Assembly: GCF_021228295.1 (NCBI RefSeq)
Contig: NZ_JAJQPD010000008.1
Location: 124,001-188,000 of the forward strand
DNA length: 64,000 nt
Source: Agromyces humatus
GTDB taxonomy: Bacteria > Actinomycetota > Actinomycetes > Actinomycetales > Microbacteriaceae
Direction: 5' to 3'
Shown piece by piece: positions 43,489 through 52,363 of the stretch; position 1 is the stretch's first letter; every line of letters begins with the position of its first letter. The position numbers and the translations under genes are program-made. The notes under the pieces were generated by a model. The model worked only from the letters and a program-made list of their open reading frames with translations, did not search any database and was not told the DNA's origin.

Positions 43489-43923
43489 TCAGACCTCGTT
43501 TCCGTGCCGCAGCTTCACCGGCCGCAGCCGGATCCACACCAGGCTGATGAGGCCGTGCGTGAAGTCGATGGTCATGGCCGCGATCGTCTCGTCGCCACGG
43601 TTGAGCATGAGCCCGGCCTGGGCGTTGACCGGGCGCTCGTCGATGACGAGGCCCGGTTTCTCCGCCATGCCATGCAGGAGCAGCGTGATCGCGTCGCGCA
43701 CACCGCGCACCACCCTGATCGTCGGATGATCCTGATCGCCGTCGTCGACGACCACGGCGACACCCGGGTCCAACAGCGACCCGAGCCGCGTGGCGTCGCC
43801 GCTCTCCGCGGCCGTGCGAAACTCGTGCACCCGCTTGTGGTGCGGCGGGCGCACGAGCCGTCCCCAGCGTGATGAGGCGGCCGGCTTCCCCGGCCCGGTT
43901 CTCTGTTTCCGTCTCCCTGACAT
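43489..43923 (-). CDS. SnoaL-like protein resembling an ECF41 sigma-factor C-terminal domain
   Basis: A 144-aa protein. A basic N-terminus is followed by an NTF2/SnoaL-like fold (VHEFRTAAESGDATRLGSLLDPGVAVVVDDGDQ) and an ending (DFTHGLISLVWIRLRPVKLRHG) that match the C-terminal domain of ECF41/SigJ sigma factors. The sigma2/sigma4 parts are absent, so it is a stand-alone domain, a truncated sigma factor or an independent ligand-binding protein. No sigma-like frame continues upstream. Confidence 0.65.
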   Translation of the reverse strand: MSGRRKQRTGPGKPAASSRWGRLVRPPHHKRVHEFRTAAESGDATRLGSLLDPGVAVVVDDGDQDHPTIRVVRGVRDAITLLLHGMAEKPGLVIDERPVNAQAGLMLNRGDETIAAMTIDFTHGLISLVWIRLRPVKLRHGNEV

Positions 43924-44135
43924 CGTTCACCCCAGTCCGCTTCCGGTGATCTTCCGACCACGGGTTCTCACAATGAAGACCCCGTTGCGGGCGATTCTGT
44001 GACATCGAGCGTGCGGGATGCACCGCGTGCGGGCGGCTGTGGGACGGCGCGCCGAGAGTGGCGACGGGTGATGTCGATGTCGCCGGGTGTTGGTAGTTTG
44101 GTGCGCATTCTCCACCACCACTGAAGGCGGCCCTG

Positions 44136-46517
44136 ATGCGTCGATCGTTCCCCGGTTCCGTGCTCGCAACGGTCGCCACCGCAACACTGTTGGCGACCGC
44201 TGCCGCACCGCCGGTCGCCTTCGCGGCGCCGAATCACGTCGTGAACGGGGCGCCGCATGCGGCGGCGATCTCGACGCCTCCCGGCGCAGGCGATGCGCCC
44301 GTCATGGGCGAGTACCCCGCCTCCGAGTACCGTGCCGAGGCGGTCTCGCTCGAGGTCGGGCTCGTCGATGCGATCGAGACCGATCTCGGGCTGTCGGCCG
44401 CCGAATACCTGGCCGCCGCCGACGCCGCGGTCGACGCGGCCGACGTGCTTGAGCACCTCGAGCAGCAGCACGTCGACACGACCGATGCGGTGCTCGACGG
44501 CACGACGCTCACGGTGCTCGTCGACTCGACCGAGAGCGCCGAGGCCGTCGCTGCGGTCGGTGCGACGCCGGTGTTCGAGCCGACTGCCGAGATGCTCGCC
44601 GACTACTCCGGCGTGGCCTTCGAGGCGGCTGCCGACCTGCTCGGCGGTACCGGGTGGGCGATCGACGCCGCCGACCTCAACGGGAACGGAACGCCCGACG
44701 ACGGCTACGTGGTCTGTTCCGTCGCATTCAACGGCAGGCTGAAGGCGGGCGGCGCGCATCAGGTCAGCACCGCAGGTCACTGCCTCGATGGCACGGCCTT
44801 CCCCGGCGCATCCGCGAGTGCGCTCGACCAATCGAGGCCCAACCAGTTCCAGGGCCCGGGAGCCACCCTCGGCACCCCGATCGCCTCGTCGGTGCGATTC
44901 GGCGCCGCGGTCGATTCCGCCCGCATCGCCGTCGACCCGGCCTGGACACCCAGGCCATCCGTCTCCATCTGGGGCGGTGGCTCAGGCTCTCCCTCTGCGG
45001 GCACGCCGGTCGCGGTCCGCGGCGCGACGGCAGTGGTCGTCGGCGCCAGGCTCTGCAAGTCCGGGCGCACGACCGGCTGGACCTGCGGCACCGTGCGTGC
45101 CGTTGACGAGGCGGCCTTCGTCAGCGAGCGCCTCGTCAACGCGATCATCGCCGACACGTGCGTGCTCGGCGGCGACAGCGGCGGGGCCGCGCTCATCGGC
45201 GACTACGCGGCCGGCATCACTTCTGGTTCGACCGCGGGCGATGTCTGCATCCGCGGCGACCTCAGTGCCTTCTTCTCGGTGCTCTCGCCCGCAGGGCCCG
45301 ACCTGCTCGACTTCAACAGCGACTGGGAGCTCTCGGTAGCGGTGTCGAAGCCGCAGATCACCTCGATCCTCGGCGGACGTTCCTACCCTGATGTGCCCGT
45401 GCGAGGCACTGTGCCCAACGCGCCCGCGGGCACCCGCGTGTCGCTGTACCTCGACGGCGCGACCGCCCCCACGTCGACGTTCACGCTCACGAGCCGCGGC
45501 GGAACGTTCAGCCTCCCGTTCGGCGGGGCCTCGCTCGGGTCGCACGCATGGCGTGTCGTCGCCTCGCAGGGGCTGCACTCGTCCGCGACGGCGAGCGGAA
45601 CGGTCGCGCTGGTCGCACGGCCCGCGACCGACCGCCTGTTCGGGCCGACCCGGTACGAGACCGCGATCGCGACCTCGGTGAAGGCATTCCCCTCTCCCGC
45701 CGCCGTGCCCGTCGTCTACCTCGCCTCGGGCGAGGGCTTCGCCGACGCTCTCAGTGCGGCCCCCGCGGCGGCGAAGGGCGGTGGCCCGCTGCTGCTGACG
45801 CCCCGCTCCGGGCCGACGGCCGCGATCCTCGCCGAGATGCGTCGTCTGAACCCCGCGAAGATCGTGATCGTGGGAGGCACAGGTGCCGTCGCGTCATCCG
45901 CCGACGCAACGCTGCGCGCCATCGCGCCGGTGCAGCGCATCGGCGGAACCGACCGCTACGACACGAGCCGCAAGCTGGTCAACGCGGCGTTCCCCGCGCC
46001 GACCCAGGCGGTCTACGTCGCCTCGGGTGCCAACTATCCCGACGCCCTCGCGGCGGGCGCCGCTGCCGGGTCGATCGACTCGCCGGTCGTGCTCACTCGT
46101 GGAGCCGCGCTCGATGAGGTGACGCGGCAGCTGGTGCAGCGCCTCGCCCCGCAGCGCATCCGCGTCGCCGGCGGGGCGGCCATCGTGTCGAACACCGTGC
46201 TCGCGCAGCTCACGCCCATCGCCGCGGACACGAAGCGCGTCTCCGGTGCCGACCGCTACACGACGGCCGCTGCGATCAACACCGACGCATTCGGCAGCGC
46301 GACGCGCGCATTCGTGGCGAGCGGGCTCAACTTCCCCGACGCGCTCGCCGGCGCGGCCTACGCCGGCAGCTTGGCGGCGCCGCTCTACCTGAGCGCGCCG
46401 AAGTGCCTCCCCGCTGCCGCTGCGACCGACCTGCTGCGCCTCGGCGTCGGGCAGGTCACGTTCTTCGGCTCGGCGGCGGTGCTGTCGAGCAACGTCTCGG
46501 CACTGCGTCCCTGCTGA
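44136..46517 (+). CDS. Secreted serine protease with three CWB2 repeats
   Basis: A 793-aa exported protein. The signal peptide is at ~1-31 (ATVATATLLATAAAPPVAFAA). A prodomain-like region (~50-165) precedes a trypsin-like S1 domain with His in STAGHC (~213), Asp in AAVDSARIAVD (~258) and Ser in LGGDSGGA (~347); paired cysteines fit an alpha-lytic-type fold. After an Ig-like spacer (~405-500) come three cell-wall-binding repeats type 2 (~505-790), each with (R)ygPTRYETA / GGTDRYDTS / SGADRYTTA starts and YLASGEGFADALSA-type cores. CWB2 repeats hold proteins non-covalently at the wall. The role is extracellular proteolysis or processing of surface proteins. Confidence 0.92.
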   Translation: MRRSFPGSVLATVATATLLATAAAPPVAFAAPNHVVNGAPHAAAISTPPGAGDAPVMGEYPASEYRAEAVSLEVGLVDAIETDLGLSAAEYLAAADAAVDAADVLEHLEQQHVDTTDAVLDGTTLTVLVDSTESAEAVAAVGATPVFEPTAEMLADYSGVAFEAAADLLGGTGWAIDAADLNGNGTPDDGYVVCSVAFNGRLKAGGAHQVSTAGHCLDGTAFPGASASALDQSRPNQFQGPGATLGTPIASSVRFGAAVDSARIAVDPAWTPRPSVSIWGGGSGSPSAGTPVAVRGATAVVVGARLCKSGRTTGWTCGTVRAVDEAAFVSERLVNAIIADTCVLGGDSGGAALIGDYAAGITSGSTAGDVCIRGDLSAFFSVLSPAGPDLLDFNSDWELSVAVSKPQITSILGGRSYPDVPVRGTVPNAPAGTRVSLYLDGATAPTSTFTLTSRGGTFSLPFGGASLGSHAWRVVASQGLHSSATASGTVALVARPATDRLFGPTRYETAIATSVKAFPSPAAVPVVYLASGEGFADALSAAPAAAKGGGPLLLTPRSGPTAAILAEMRRLNPAKIVIVGGTGAVASSADATLRAIAPVQRIGGTDRYDTSRKLVNAAFPAPTQAVYVASGANYPDALAAGAAAGSIDSPVVLTRGAALDEVTRQLVQRLAPQRIRVAGGAAIVSNTVLAQLTPIAADTKRVSGADRYTTAAAINTDAFGSATRAFVASGLNFPDALAGAAYAGSLAAPLYLSAPKCLPAAAATDLLRLGVGQVTFFGSAAVLSSNVSALRPC

Positions 46518-46532
46518 CCCGGCCGTCGTGCG

Positions 46533-47447
46533 TTACGACGCCGCCTTCTTCTTCGCAGCTGCCTTCTTCGCGGCCGGCTTCTTCTCGCCCGCAGCGCCCT
46601 TCTTCGCTGTGTCGGTCGCCTTCGACGAGCCCGAACCCGAACCCGAGCCCTTGCCACCGCTCTCGCGCTTCGACGCGATCGATTGGCGCAGCGCCTCCAT
46701 GAGGTCGATGACCTCGCCGCCCTTCTCCTGCTCGGGCTGCTCGCCGAACGTCGCAGCGGTGTCGATGGCGTCGCCCTGCTCGAGCTTCGCCGCGATGAGG
46801 GTGCGCAGCTCCTGCTGGTACTCGTCGACGTACTGCTCGGGTTCGAAGTCGTTGACGAGGCTGTCGACGAGCTGCTTCGAGAGGTCGAGCTCCTTCGGCG
46901 AGATCTTCACCGCCTCGTCGAGCGAGGCGAAGTCGGCGGCGCGCACCTCGTCGCTCCACAGCAGGGTCTGCACGACGAGCACGTCGCCGCGCACGCGCAG
47001 CGCCGCGAGGCGGCTCTTCTGGCGCAGCGACATGCGCACGATCGCGGTGCGATCGGTCGACTCGAGGGTCTCGCGCAGCAGCACGTACGCCTTCGACGAC
47101 GCCGAATCGGGTTCGAGGAAGTAGCTGCGGTCGAGCATGATCGGGTCGATCTGCGCGCTCGGCACGAACTCGACGACATCGATCTCACGGCTGCGCTCGG
47201 CCGGGAGCGCCTTGAGGTCGGCATCGGTGATGACGACGGTGCGCTCGCCGTCGTCGTAGGCCTTGTCGATGTCTTGGTACGGCACGACTTCGCCGTCGAT
47301 CTCGCAGACGCGTTGGTACCTGATGCGCCCGCCGTCGGCGGCGTGCACCTGGTGCAGTGACACGTCGTGGTCTTCGGTGGCGCTGTAGAGCTTGACGGGC
47401 ACATTGACCAGGCCGAATGTGACCGCCCCTTTCCAGACGGCTCGCAT
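46533..47447 (-). CDS. ku: Non-homologous end-joining protein Ku
   Basis: A 304-aa bacterial Ku that binds DNA ends as a dimer and recruits LigD. It begins MRAVWKGAVTFGLVNVPVKLYSATE, the Ku core signature, and includes the conserved ..YFLEPD..KAYVLLRETL. The C-terminus is a Gly/Ser linker followed by a Lys/Ala tail (AAKKAAAKKKAAS), as in actinobacterial Ku with extended DNA-binding tails. ATG 47447 is chosen because the family begins there. It is divergent from ligD, sharing a 58-base promoter region. Confidence 0.96.
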   Translation of the reverse strand: MRAVWKGAVTFGLVNVPVKLYSATEDHDVSLHQVHAADGGRIRYQRVCEIDGEVVPYQDIDKAYDDGERTVVITDADLKALPAERSREIDVVEFVPSAQIDPIMLDRSYFLEPDSASSKAYVLLRETLESTDRTAIVRMSLRQKSRLAALRVRGDVLVVQTLLWSDEVRAADFASLDEAVKISPKELDLSKQLVDSLVNDFEPEQYVDEYQQELRTLIAAKLEQGDAIDTAATFGEQPEQEKGGEVIDLMEALRQSIASKRESGGKGSGSGSGSSKATDTAKKGAAGEKKPAAKKAAAKKKAAS

Positions 47448-47505
47448 GCCTACCAGTACACACCCCAGACACCCGCGAGGCATAGCCCGATGCCAAGATG
47501 GGGGC

Positions 47506-49974
47506 ATGGCCGAGGGCTCGCGTCAGCTCGTCGAGGTCGACGGTCGCAGGCTGCGGCTGACGAACCTCGAGAAGGTCATGTATCCCGAGACGGGCACGAC
47601 CAAGGGCGAGGTGATCTCGTACTACGCCGAGATCGCGTCGGTCATGGTGCCGTTGGTGGCCGGCCGGCCGGTGACGCGCAAGCGTTGGGTGCACGGCGTC
47701 GGCACGGCCGATGACCCGGCACAGCCGTTCTTCGAGAAGAACCTCGCCGAGCACGCGCCCGAGTGGGTGCGGCGAGGCGTCATCCAGCACTCCGACGGGC
47801 CGAAGACCTATCCCATCGCGGGCGACCGCGCGACGCTCGTGTGGCTCGCCCAGCAGGCGGCGCTCGAGCTGCACGTGCCGCAGTGGCGGTTCGACGCGCA
47901 GGGCGGTGCCACAAATCCCGACCGCATGGTCTTCGACCTCGACCCGGGCGAGGGCATGGGCCTCGCCGAGTGCGCCGAGGTGGCGCGCCTCGTACGCGAC
48001 CTCATCGCGGGCATGGGACTCGAGGCGATGCCGGTGACGAGCGGCAGCAAGGGGATCCACCTCTATGCGGCGCTCGACGGGTCGCAGACGTCGCAGCAGG
48101 TATCGGATGTCGCACACGAGCTCGCCCGCGCGCTCGAGGCCGACCATCCCGATCTCATCGTGTCGAGCATGCGCAAGACGCTGCGCACGAGTCGCGTGCT
48201 CATCGACTGGAGCCAGAACAACGGCAAGAAGACCACGATCGCGCCGTACTCGCTGCGCGGCAGGTCGCGCCCGACGGTCGCGGCACCCCGCACGTGGGAG
48301 GAGCTCGACGATCCGGGGCTTCGCCACCTCGAGGCATCCGAGGTGCTCGCCCGGGCCGCCGACGGGGTCGACCCGATGCGGGCGATCACCGAGCGGTCGC
48401 ATGGCGGGCCGCTGTCGGAGTACCTCTCCATGCGGTCGACCGGCAAGACGCCCGAGCCCATGCCGGCCTCGACGTGGGGTGCCGCCAGCGCGCCGGGTGA
48501 CGACTCCGCGCGGTTCGTCATTCAGGAGCACCACGCCCGTCGCCTGCACTTCGACCTGCGGCTCGAGCGCGACGGGGTGCTCAAGAGCTGGGCGGTGCCC
48601 AAGGGCGTGCCCGAGACATCCGGCGTCAACCATCTCGCGGTGCAGACCGAGGACCACCCGATGGAGTACGCGACGTTCGAGGGCACCATTCCGGCGGGGG
48701 AGTACGGCGCCGGCTCGATGACGATCTGGGACACCGGCACGTACGCCACCGAGAAGTGGCGCGACGAGGAGGTCATCATCGACCTCGACGGACAGCCGGG
48801 CGGGCCCCTCGGCGGTGTCGTGCGGGTCGCGCTCATCCGCACCGACGGGTCGGGCGAGAAGAGCAGCTGGCTGCTGCACCGCATGAAGGACCAGCGGCCG
48901 CACGCGCGGGTTGAGGAGGCGCGCCAGCGCCGTCTCGAAACTGCGGGCGACGACGAGGGTTTCGCGACGCGTCCTCCTGCGTCGGGCGCTCCTCGACCCG
49001 CGATGATCCGTGAGCGGCCGATGCTCGCCACGCCCGGCACCGTCGGCATGCTCGCCCGCGGTGACTGGGCGCTCGAGTGGAAGTGGGACGGCATCCGGGT
49101 GCTCGCGCGTGTCGAGGGCGGCGGCGTGCGACTCATGAGCCGCAACGGCATCGACATCACCGAGCGGTACCCCGAACTCGCCCGCCTGCCCGAGGTCATC
49201 GACGGCGACGCCCTCGTCGACGGCGAGATCGTCGCGCTCGACGCCGAGGGCCGGCCAGATTTCGGCCGGCTGCAGGAGCGCATGGGACTCACCAAGCCTC
49301 GCGAGATCGCCGCGGTCGCGGCATCCGTGCCGGTTCGCCTGCTGCTGTTCGACGTGCTCGAGGTCGACGGCGCGTCGGTGGTGGCCGAGCCCTACCGCGC
49401 CCGGCGGGCGCGACTCGCAGAGCTGGCGCGCCGCGTGCCCGGGGTGCCCGTCGAGGTGCCGCCGGCCGCCGAGGGGACGCCGGCCGACGCGCTCGACGAG
49501 AGCCGCATGCTGGGGCTCGAGGGGATCGTCGCGAAACGACCGGGCTCGGCCTACCGGCCGGGCGCGCGCACCGACGAATGGGTGAAGCTCAAGGTCACAC
49601 GCACGCAGGAGGTCGTCATCGGCGGATACCGGCGCGGCGTCGGCACGCGCACTGGTCGTATCCGGTCACTGCTCGTCGGCATCCCCGGCGCACGCGGGCT
49701 CGAGCACGGGCTCGAGTACGCGGGCCGGGTCGGGTCGGGCCTGGGTGAGAAGGAACTCGATCGCCTGCTGGCGACCTTCTCCGAGACCGAGCAGCCGGAT
49801 GCCCCGTTCCTCGACGTTCCCGCGGCCGACGCCGCCGACGCGGTGTGGGTGCGGCCCGGACTGGTCGGTGAGATCGAGTTCAGCGGATGGACCGGCACGG
49901 GCGTCGCCCGCCATCCGCGGTGGCGGGGCCTGCGCACCGATATCGACCCCGCCGACGTGCGTCGCGAGGAGTGA
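47506..49974 (+). CDS. ligD: ATP-dependent DNA ligase LigD (polymerase-phosphoesterase-ligase)
   Basis: An 822-aa end-joining enzyme with all three activities in the mycobacterial order. The primase-like polymerase is at ~1-300, with the catalytic DLDPGEG (~145-151). The 3'-phosphoesterase is at ~335-480 (HHARRLHFDLRLERDGVLKSW). The ATP-dependent ligase is at ~505-820, with nucleotidyl Lys in EWKWDGIR (~526) and the motif V region WVKLKVTR. ATG 47506 is chosen because the LigD N-terminus aligns there. The linker between phosphoesterase and ligase (~468-500) is encoded by two inverted dispersed palindromic repeats in frame. Confidence 0.96.
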   Translation: MAEGSRQLVEVDGRRLRLTNLEKVMYPETGTTKGEVISYYAEIASVMVPLVAGRPVTRKRWVHGVGTADDPAQPFFEKNLAEHAPEWVRRGVIQHSDGPKTYPIAGDRATLVWLAQQAALELHVPQWRFDAQGGATNPDRMVFDLDPGEGMGLAECAEVARLVRDLIAGMGLEAMPVTSGSKGIHLYAALDGSQTSQQVSDVAHELARALEADHPDLIVSSMRKTLRTSRVLIDWSQNNGKKTTIAPYSLRGRSRPTVAAPRTWEELDDPGLRHLEASEVLARAADGVDPMRAITERSHGGPLSEYLSMRSTGKTPEPMPASTWGAASAPGDDSARFVIQEHHARRLHFDLRLERDGVLKSWAVPKGVPETSGVNHLAVQTEDHPMEYATFEGTIPAGEYGAGSMTIWDTGTYATEKWRDEEVIIDLDGQPGGPLGGVVRVALIRTDGSGEKSSWLLHRMKDQRPHARVEEARQRRLETAGDDEGFATRPPASGAPRPAMIRERPMLATPGTVGMLARGDWALEWKWDGIRVLARVEGGGVRLMSRNGIDITERYPELARLPEVIDGDALVDGEIVALDAEGRPDFGRLQERMGLTKPREIAAVAASVPVRLLLFDVLEVDGASVVAEPYRARRARLAELARRVPGVPVEVPPAAEGTPADALDESRMLGLEGIVAKRPGSAYRPGARTDEWVKLKVTRTQEVVIGGYRRGVGTRTGRIRSLLVGIPGARGLEHGLEYAGRVGSGLGEKELDRLLATFSETEQPDAPFLDVPAADAADAVWVRPGLVGEIEFSGWTGTGVARHPRWRGLRTDIDPADVRREE
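48908..48999. repeat. Two inverted palindromic elements inside ligD
   Basis: Unit 1 (48908-48941) reads GGGTTGAGGAGGCGCGCCAG to CCGTCTCGAAAC. Unit 2 (48957-48999) reads GGGTTTCGCGACGCGTCCTC to GCTCCTCGACCC. Unit 1 matches the tandem copies next to pgm almost base for base. They encode the polar interdomain linker [25 protein letters not shown]. Confidence 0.85.
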
Positions 49975-49992
49975 TGCGCGGCGTGGGTGGTC

Positions 49993-50877
49993 TCAGAGTC
50001 CTCGCCCGCCGGTGACGGGCAGCACGGCGCCCGAGACGTACGACGCCTCGTCGGACGCGAGGTATACGTAGGCTCCGGCGAGCTCGGCGGGTTGACCGGC
50101 GCGGCCGAGCGGGGTGTTGCGCCCGAACTCCGGGAGCTTGTCGGGCCAGCCGGTCGCCGGGATGAGCGGCGTCCAGATCGGGCCGGGCGCGACGGCATTG
50201 ACGCGGATGCCCCGTGGTCCGAGCTCTTCGGCGAGGGCCTTCGTGAACGCGACGAGCGCCGCCTTCGTCATGGCGTAGTCGACGAGCACCGACGATGGGT
50301 CGAACCCCTGGATGGATGCCGTGGTGATGATGGACGACCCCGCGTCCATGAGCGGCACGGCGGCACGCGCCATGAACACGGGAGCGAACAGGTTCACCCG
50401 CATGACGTACTCGAAGTCGTCGGTGGGGATCTCGTCGATCCCACCCCGGTTCCGTTGGTGCGCGGCATTCAGCACCAGCAGGTCGAGCCCGCCGAACGCC
50501 TGCGCGGTCTGCTCCACGATGTCGCGGCAGTGCTGCTCGTCGCGCAGGTCGCCCGGCAGCAGCAGCGGGTCGCTGCCCGCGTCGCGGATCCATTCGGTCG
50601 TCTCCTCGGCGTCGGGTCGCTCGCTCGGGAGATAGGAGATGGCCACCCGCGCGCCCTCGCGGGCGAACGCGATCGCGAGCGCACGCCCGATGCCCGAGTC
50701 GCCGCCGGTGATGAGCGAGCGCCGTCCCTCGAGCCGGCGATTGCCCCGATAGCTCTGCTCCCCGTGGTCGGGCAGCGGTGCCATGCGCTCGGTGAGCCCG
50801 GGCGGCTGCTGCTCCTGACGCGGGAACGGGTCGGTGGTGTGCTTGGTCGTGGGATCGATGAGCCGATCGTCGGTCAC
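49993..50877 (-). CDS. Short-chain dehydrogenase/reductase (YghA-like)
   Basis: A 294-aa NAD(P)-dependent oxidoreductase. A ~50-residue N-terminal extension (KHTTDPFPRQEQQPPGLTERM.. DHGEQSYRG) is typical of the general-stress SDR type related to YghA. The cofactor motif is TGGDSGIG (~58-65), then LVLNAA (~138), catalytic Ser in ITTASIQG (~185) and DYAMTKAA (Tyr/Lys, ~200-207). GTG 50877 is chosen for its GGAGG; the substrate is unknown. It is convergent with ligD. Confidence 0.88.
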   Translation of the reverse strand: MTDDRLIDPTTKHTTDPFPRQEQQPPGLTERMAPLPDHGEQSYRGNRRLEGRRSLITGGDSGIGRALAIAFAREGARVAISYLPSERPDAEETTEWIRDAGSDPLLLPGDLRDEQHCRDIVEQTAQAFGGLDLLVLNAAHQRNRGGIDEIPTDDFEYVMRVNLFAPVFMARAAVPLMDAGSSIITTASIQGFDPSSVLVDYAMTKAALVAFTKALAEELGPRGIRVNAVAPGPIWTPLIPATGWPDKLPEFGRNTPLGRAGQPAELAGAYVYLASDEASYVSGAVLPVTGGRGL

Positions 50878-51071
50878 GGCGCCTCCTCGGATCACGCGCG
50901 ACGCTACGCCGGTGCAGGGCCGGCCGACAGGGGATTGACACGGTCGCCGGCCCTCCGGCTGCGATGCCCGACTACCGCCACGCCGTTGGCCGGGACGACG
51001 CCGGCAGGGGAGGGCGGATGTCGCATCCGGGTCGCTCGTCGAAGGCCTGTCGGCGCAGGGCTCCCGCGGCC

Positions 51072-51077
51072 TATGCT
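51072..51077 (+). promoter_or_regulatory. -10 box of leaderless promoter for DUF7882 protein 1
   Basis: TATGCT, then six bases, then GTG 51084. Confidence 0.6.
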
Positions 51078-51083
51078 GGTGTC

Positions 51084-51494
51084 GTGGGAACGCTGTACTA
51101 CGGTGACTCCGGCACGCCGATCGGCATCGAAGATCGGGCGCTCGCGCACGTCAAGGTGGCGATCACGACCAAGCTCCGGCGGGGCGAGAGTTTCACGCTG
51201 TCATGGCAGCACACCGACGATCAGCCGCGTGGCCGCAGCACGCTGTGGCTGCATCCGTCGATCCCGCTTCGCTTCGTCTTCGACGAGCCCGAGCGCCCCG
51301 AGCTCAGCCGCCGGTGGATCGAAGACCTGATGCGCTCGGCGAACAGCACGGGCGGCATCCAGCTCGTTCCAGAGCATCTCGACACCAACCCGATACCGAC
51401 GAACCCCGAACAGCCCGTACAGGTGGGGGTCGACGTGCAGGAGGTCGAGCCCGACAGCGAGTCCCAACAAGGCGGGCAGACGCAACCCGCCTGA
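51084..51494 (+). CDS. DUF7882-type protein 1
   Basis: A 136-aa protein: VGTLYYGDSGTPIGIEDRALAHVKVAITTKLRRGESF, then TLWLHPSIPLRFVFDEPERPELSRRWIEDLMRSANSTGGIQ. This small domain is common in Microbacteriaceae, where it is often mislabelled as an ATP-dependent DNA ligase fragment; its function is unknown. It has a disordered Gln/Glu/Pro tail (~100-136). A second copy is encoded at 51790-52113, opposite strand. Confidence 0.8.
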   Translation: MGTLYYGDSGTPIGIEDRALAHVKVAITTKLRRGESFTLSWQHTDDQPRGRSTLWLHPSIPLRFVFDEPERPELSRRWIEDLMRSANSTGGIQLVPEHLDTNPIPTNPEQPVQVGVDVQEVEPDSESQQGGQTQPA

Positions 51495-51522
51495 TCACGG
51501 GCGACGTTCAGGGAGGGGAACC

Positions 51523-51729
51523 ATGAACGACACACTCGGGCACGAGATCGAGCGGTGGTGGCCGCATCTCTCGATAGAGGCGAAACACCGACTGCTCAAC
51601 GACCTCGACGGTGAGATCGATCCGGCGACGGCGTCCGAGATCGAGGCGCTCGTCGGGTCGCCGGTCGACACATCGTTGTCACCCGCAGAGCGAGACTTCA
51701 TCCGGACGCAGATGGAAGCCGTCGACTGA
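51523..51729 (+). CDS. Small hypothetical protein
   Basis: A 68-aa acidic protein (MNDTLGHEIERWWPHLSIEAKH.. ERDFIRTQMEAVD) with no recognised domain. ATG 51523 follows GGGAGGGG, a strong site, 28 bases after the DUF7882 gene, so the two may be co-transcribed. Predicted helical throughout. Confidence 0.65.
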   Translation: MNDTLGHEIERWWPHLSIEAKHRLLNDLDGEIDPATASEIEALVGSPVDTSLSPAERDFIRTQMEAVD

Positions 51730-51789
51730 GCGTTCAGGGGTCCGCTGCAGGCGAATCCGCGCCTGACCGCGCGTTGTTGTCCTCGAGCG

Positions 51790-52113
51790 CTACTCGACGT
51801 CGATCTCCTCCGACTCGTCGGGCTCGGGTACGTAGTGCAGGCCGGAGGTGCTGTTGGCGGTGAGCAGCAGCTGTTCGACCCACAGTCGATTGAGGGTCGG
51901 CTGCCGGTTGCCGCTGAACACGAACTGCAGCGGGATCGCTTCGTGCAGCCAGAACGTCGTGCGGCCGCTGCCCTTCTCGACGCCGTGCTCCCACGTCATT
52001 GCGAAGCTCTCGGCACGTCGCAGCTTGTTCAGGATGGCCACGCGCAGGTGGGCGAGGACACGATCGTCGATATCGATCTCACGCTGAGACGAGTTGTAGA
52101 TGAACTTGCCCAT
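51790..52113 (-). CDS. DUF7882-type protein 2
   Basis: A 107-aa paralog of DUF7882 protein 1 (MGKFIYNSSQREIDIDDRVLAHLRVAILNKLRRAESF, then FWLHEAIPLQFVFSGNRQPTLNRLWVEQLLLTANSTSGLHY). ATG 52113 sits six bases behind TAGAGT (52125-52120, minus strand) and has no ribosome site, so the message is leaderless. The pair faces tail to tail around the 68-aa protein. Confidence 0.8.
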   Translation of the reverse strand: MGKFIYNSSQREIDIDDRVLAHLRVAILNKLRRAESFAMTWEHGVEKGSGRTTFWLHEAIPLQFVFSGNRQPTLNRLWVEQLLLTANSTSGLHYVPEPDESEEIDVE

Positions 52114-52308
52114 GCTCGCACTCTAGTGCTCACGCACCCGTCTCATGATGCGGCGTGGCGACCGCGTCGACTCGGGCTGGCCCGTCGTGGCGCGACGCCG
52201 CCCACGGCGCCCCGGCACGGCGCCCCGGCACGCCGACCCCGTTCCTGAATTGCGCACGGGCGAATGACGGGTGACGCGGTCAAGGGGCGACGGATGTCCC
52301 GCATCAGA

Positions 52309-52322
52309 TGACAGTTCTCTCA
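52309..52322 (+). promoter_or_regulatory. TGACAGTTCTCTCA site upstream of the acidic-tail protein
   Basis: One of three related 6-2-6 palindromes (TGAGAG-NN-CTCTCA) around the two-component system; this copy has one mismatch. It lies 41 bases before ATG 52364. Confidence 0.45.
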
Positions 52323-52363
52323 TACTCGGCCTGAGCCCGTCGCCCGTTTGATACCAATGAAGG

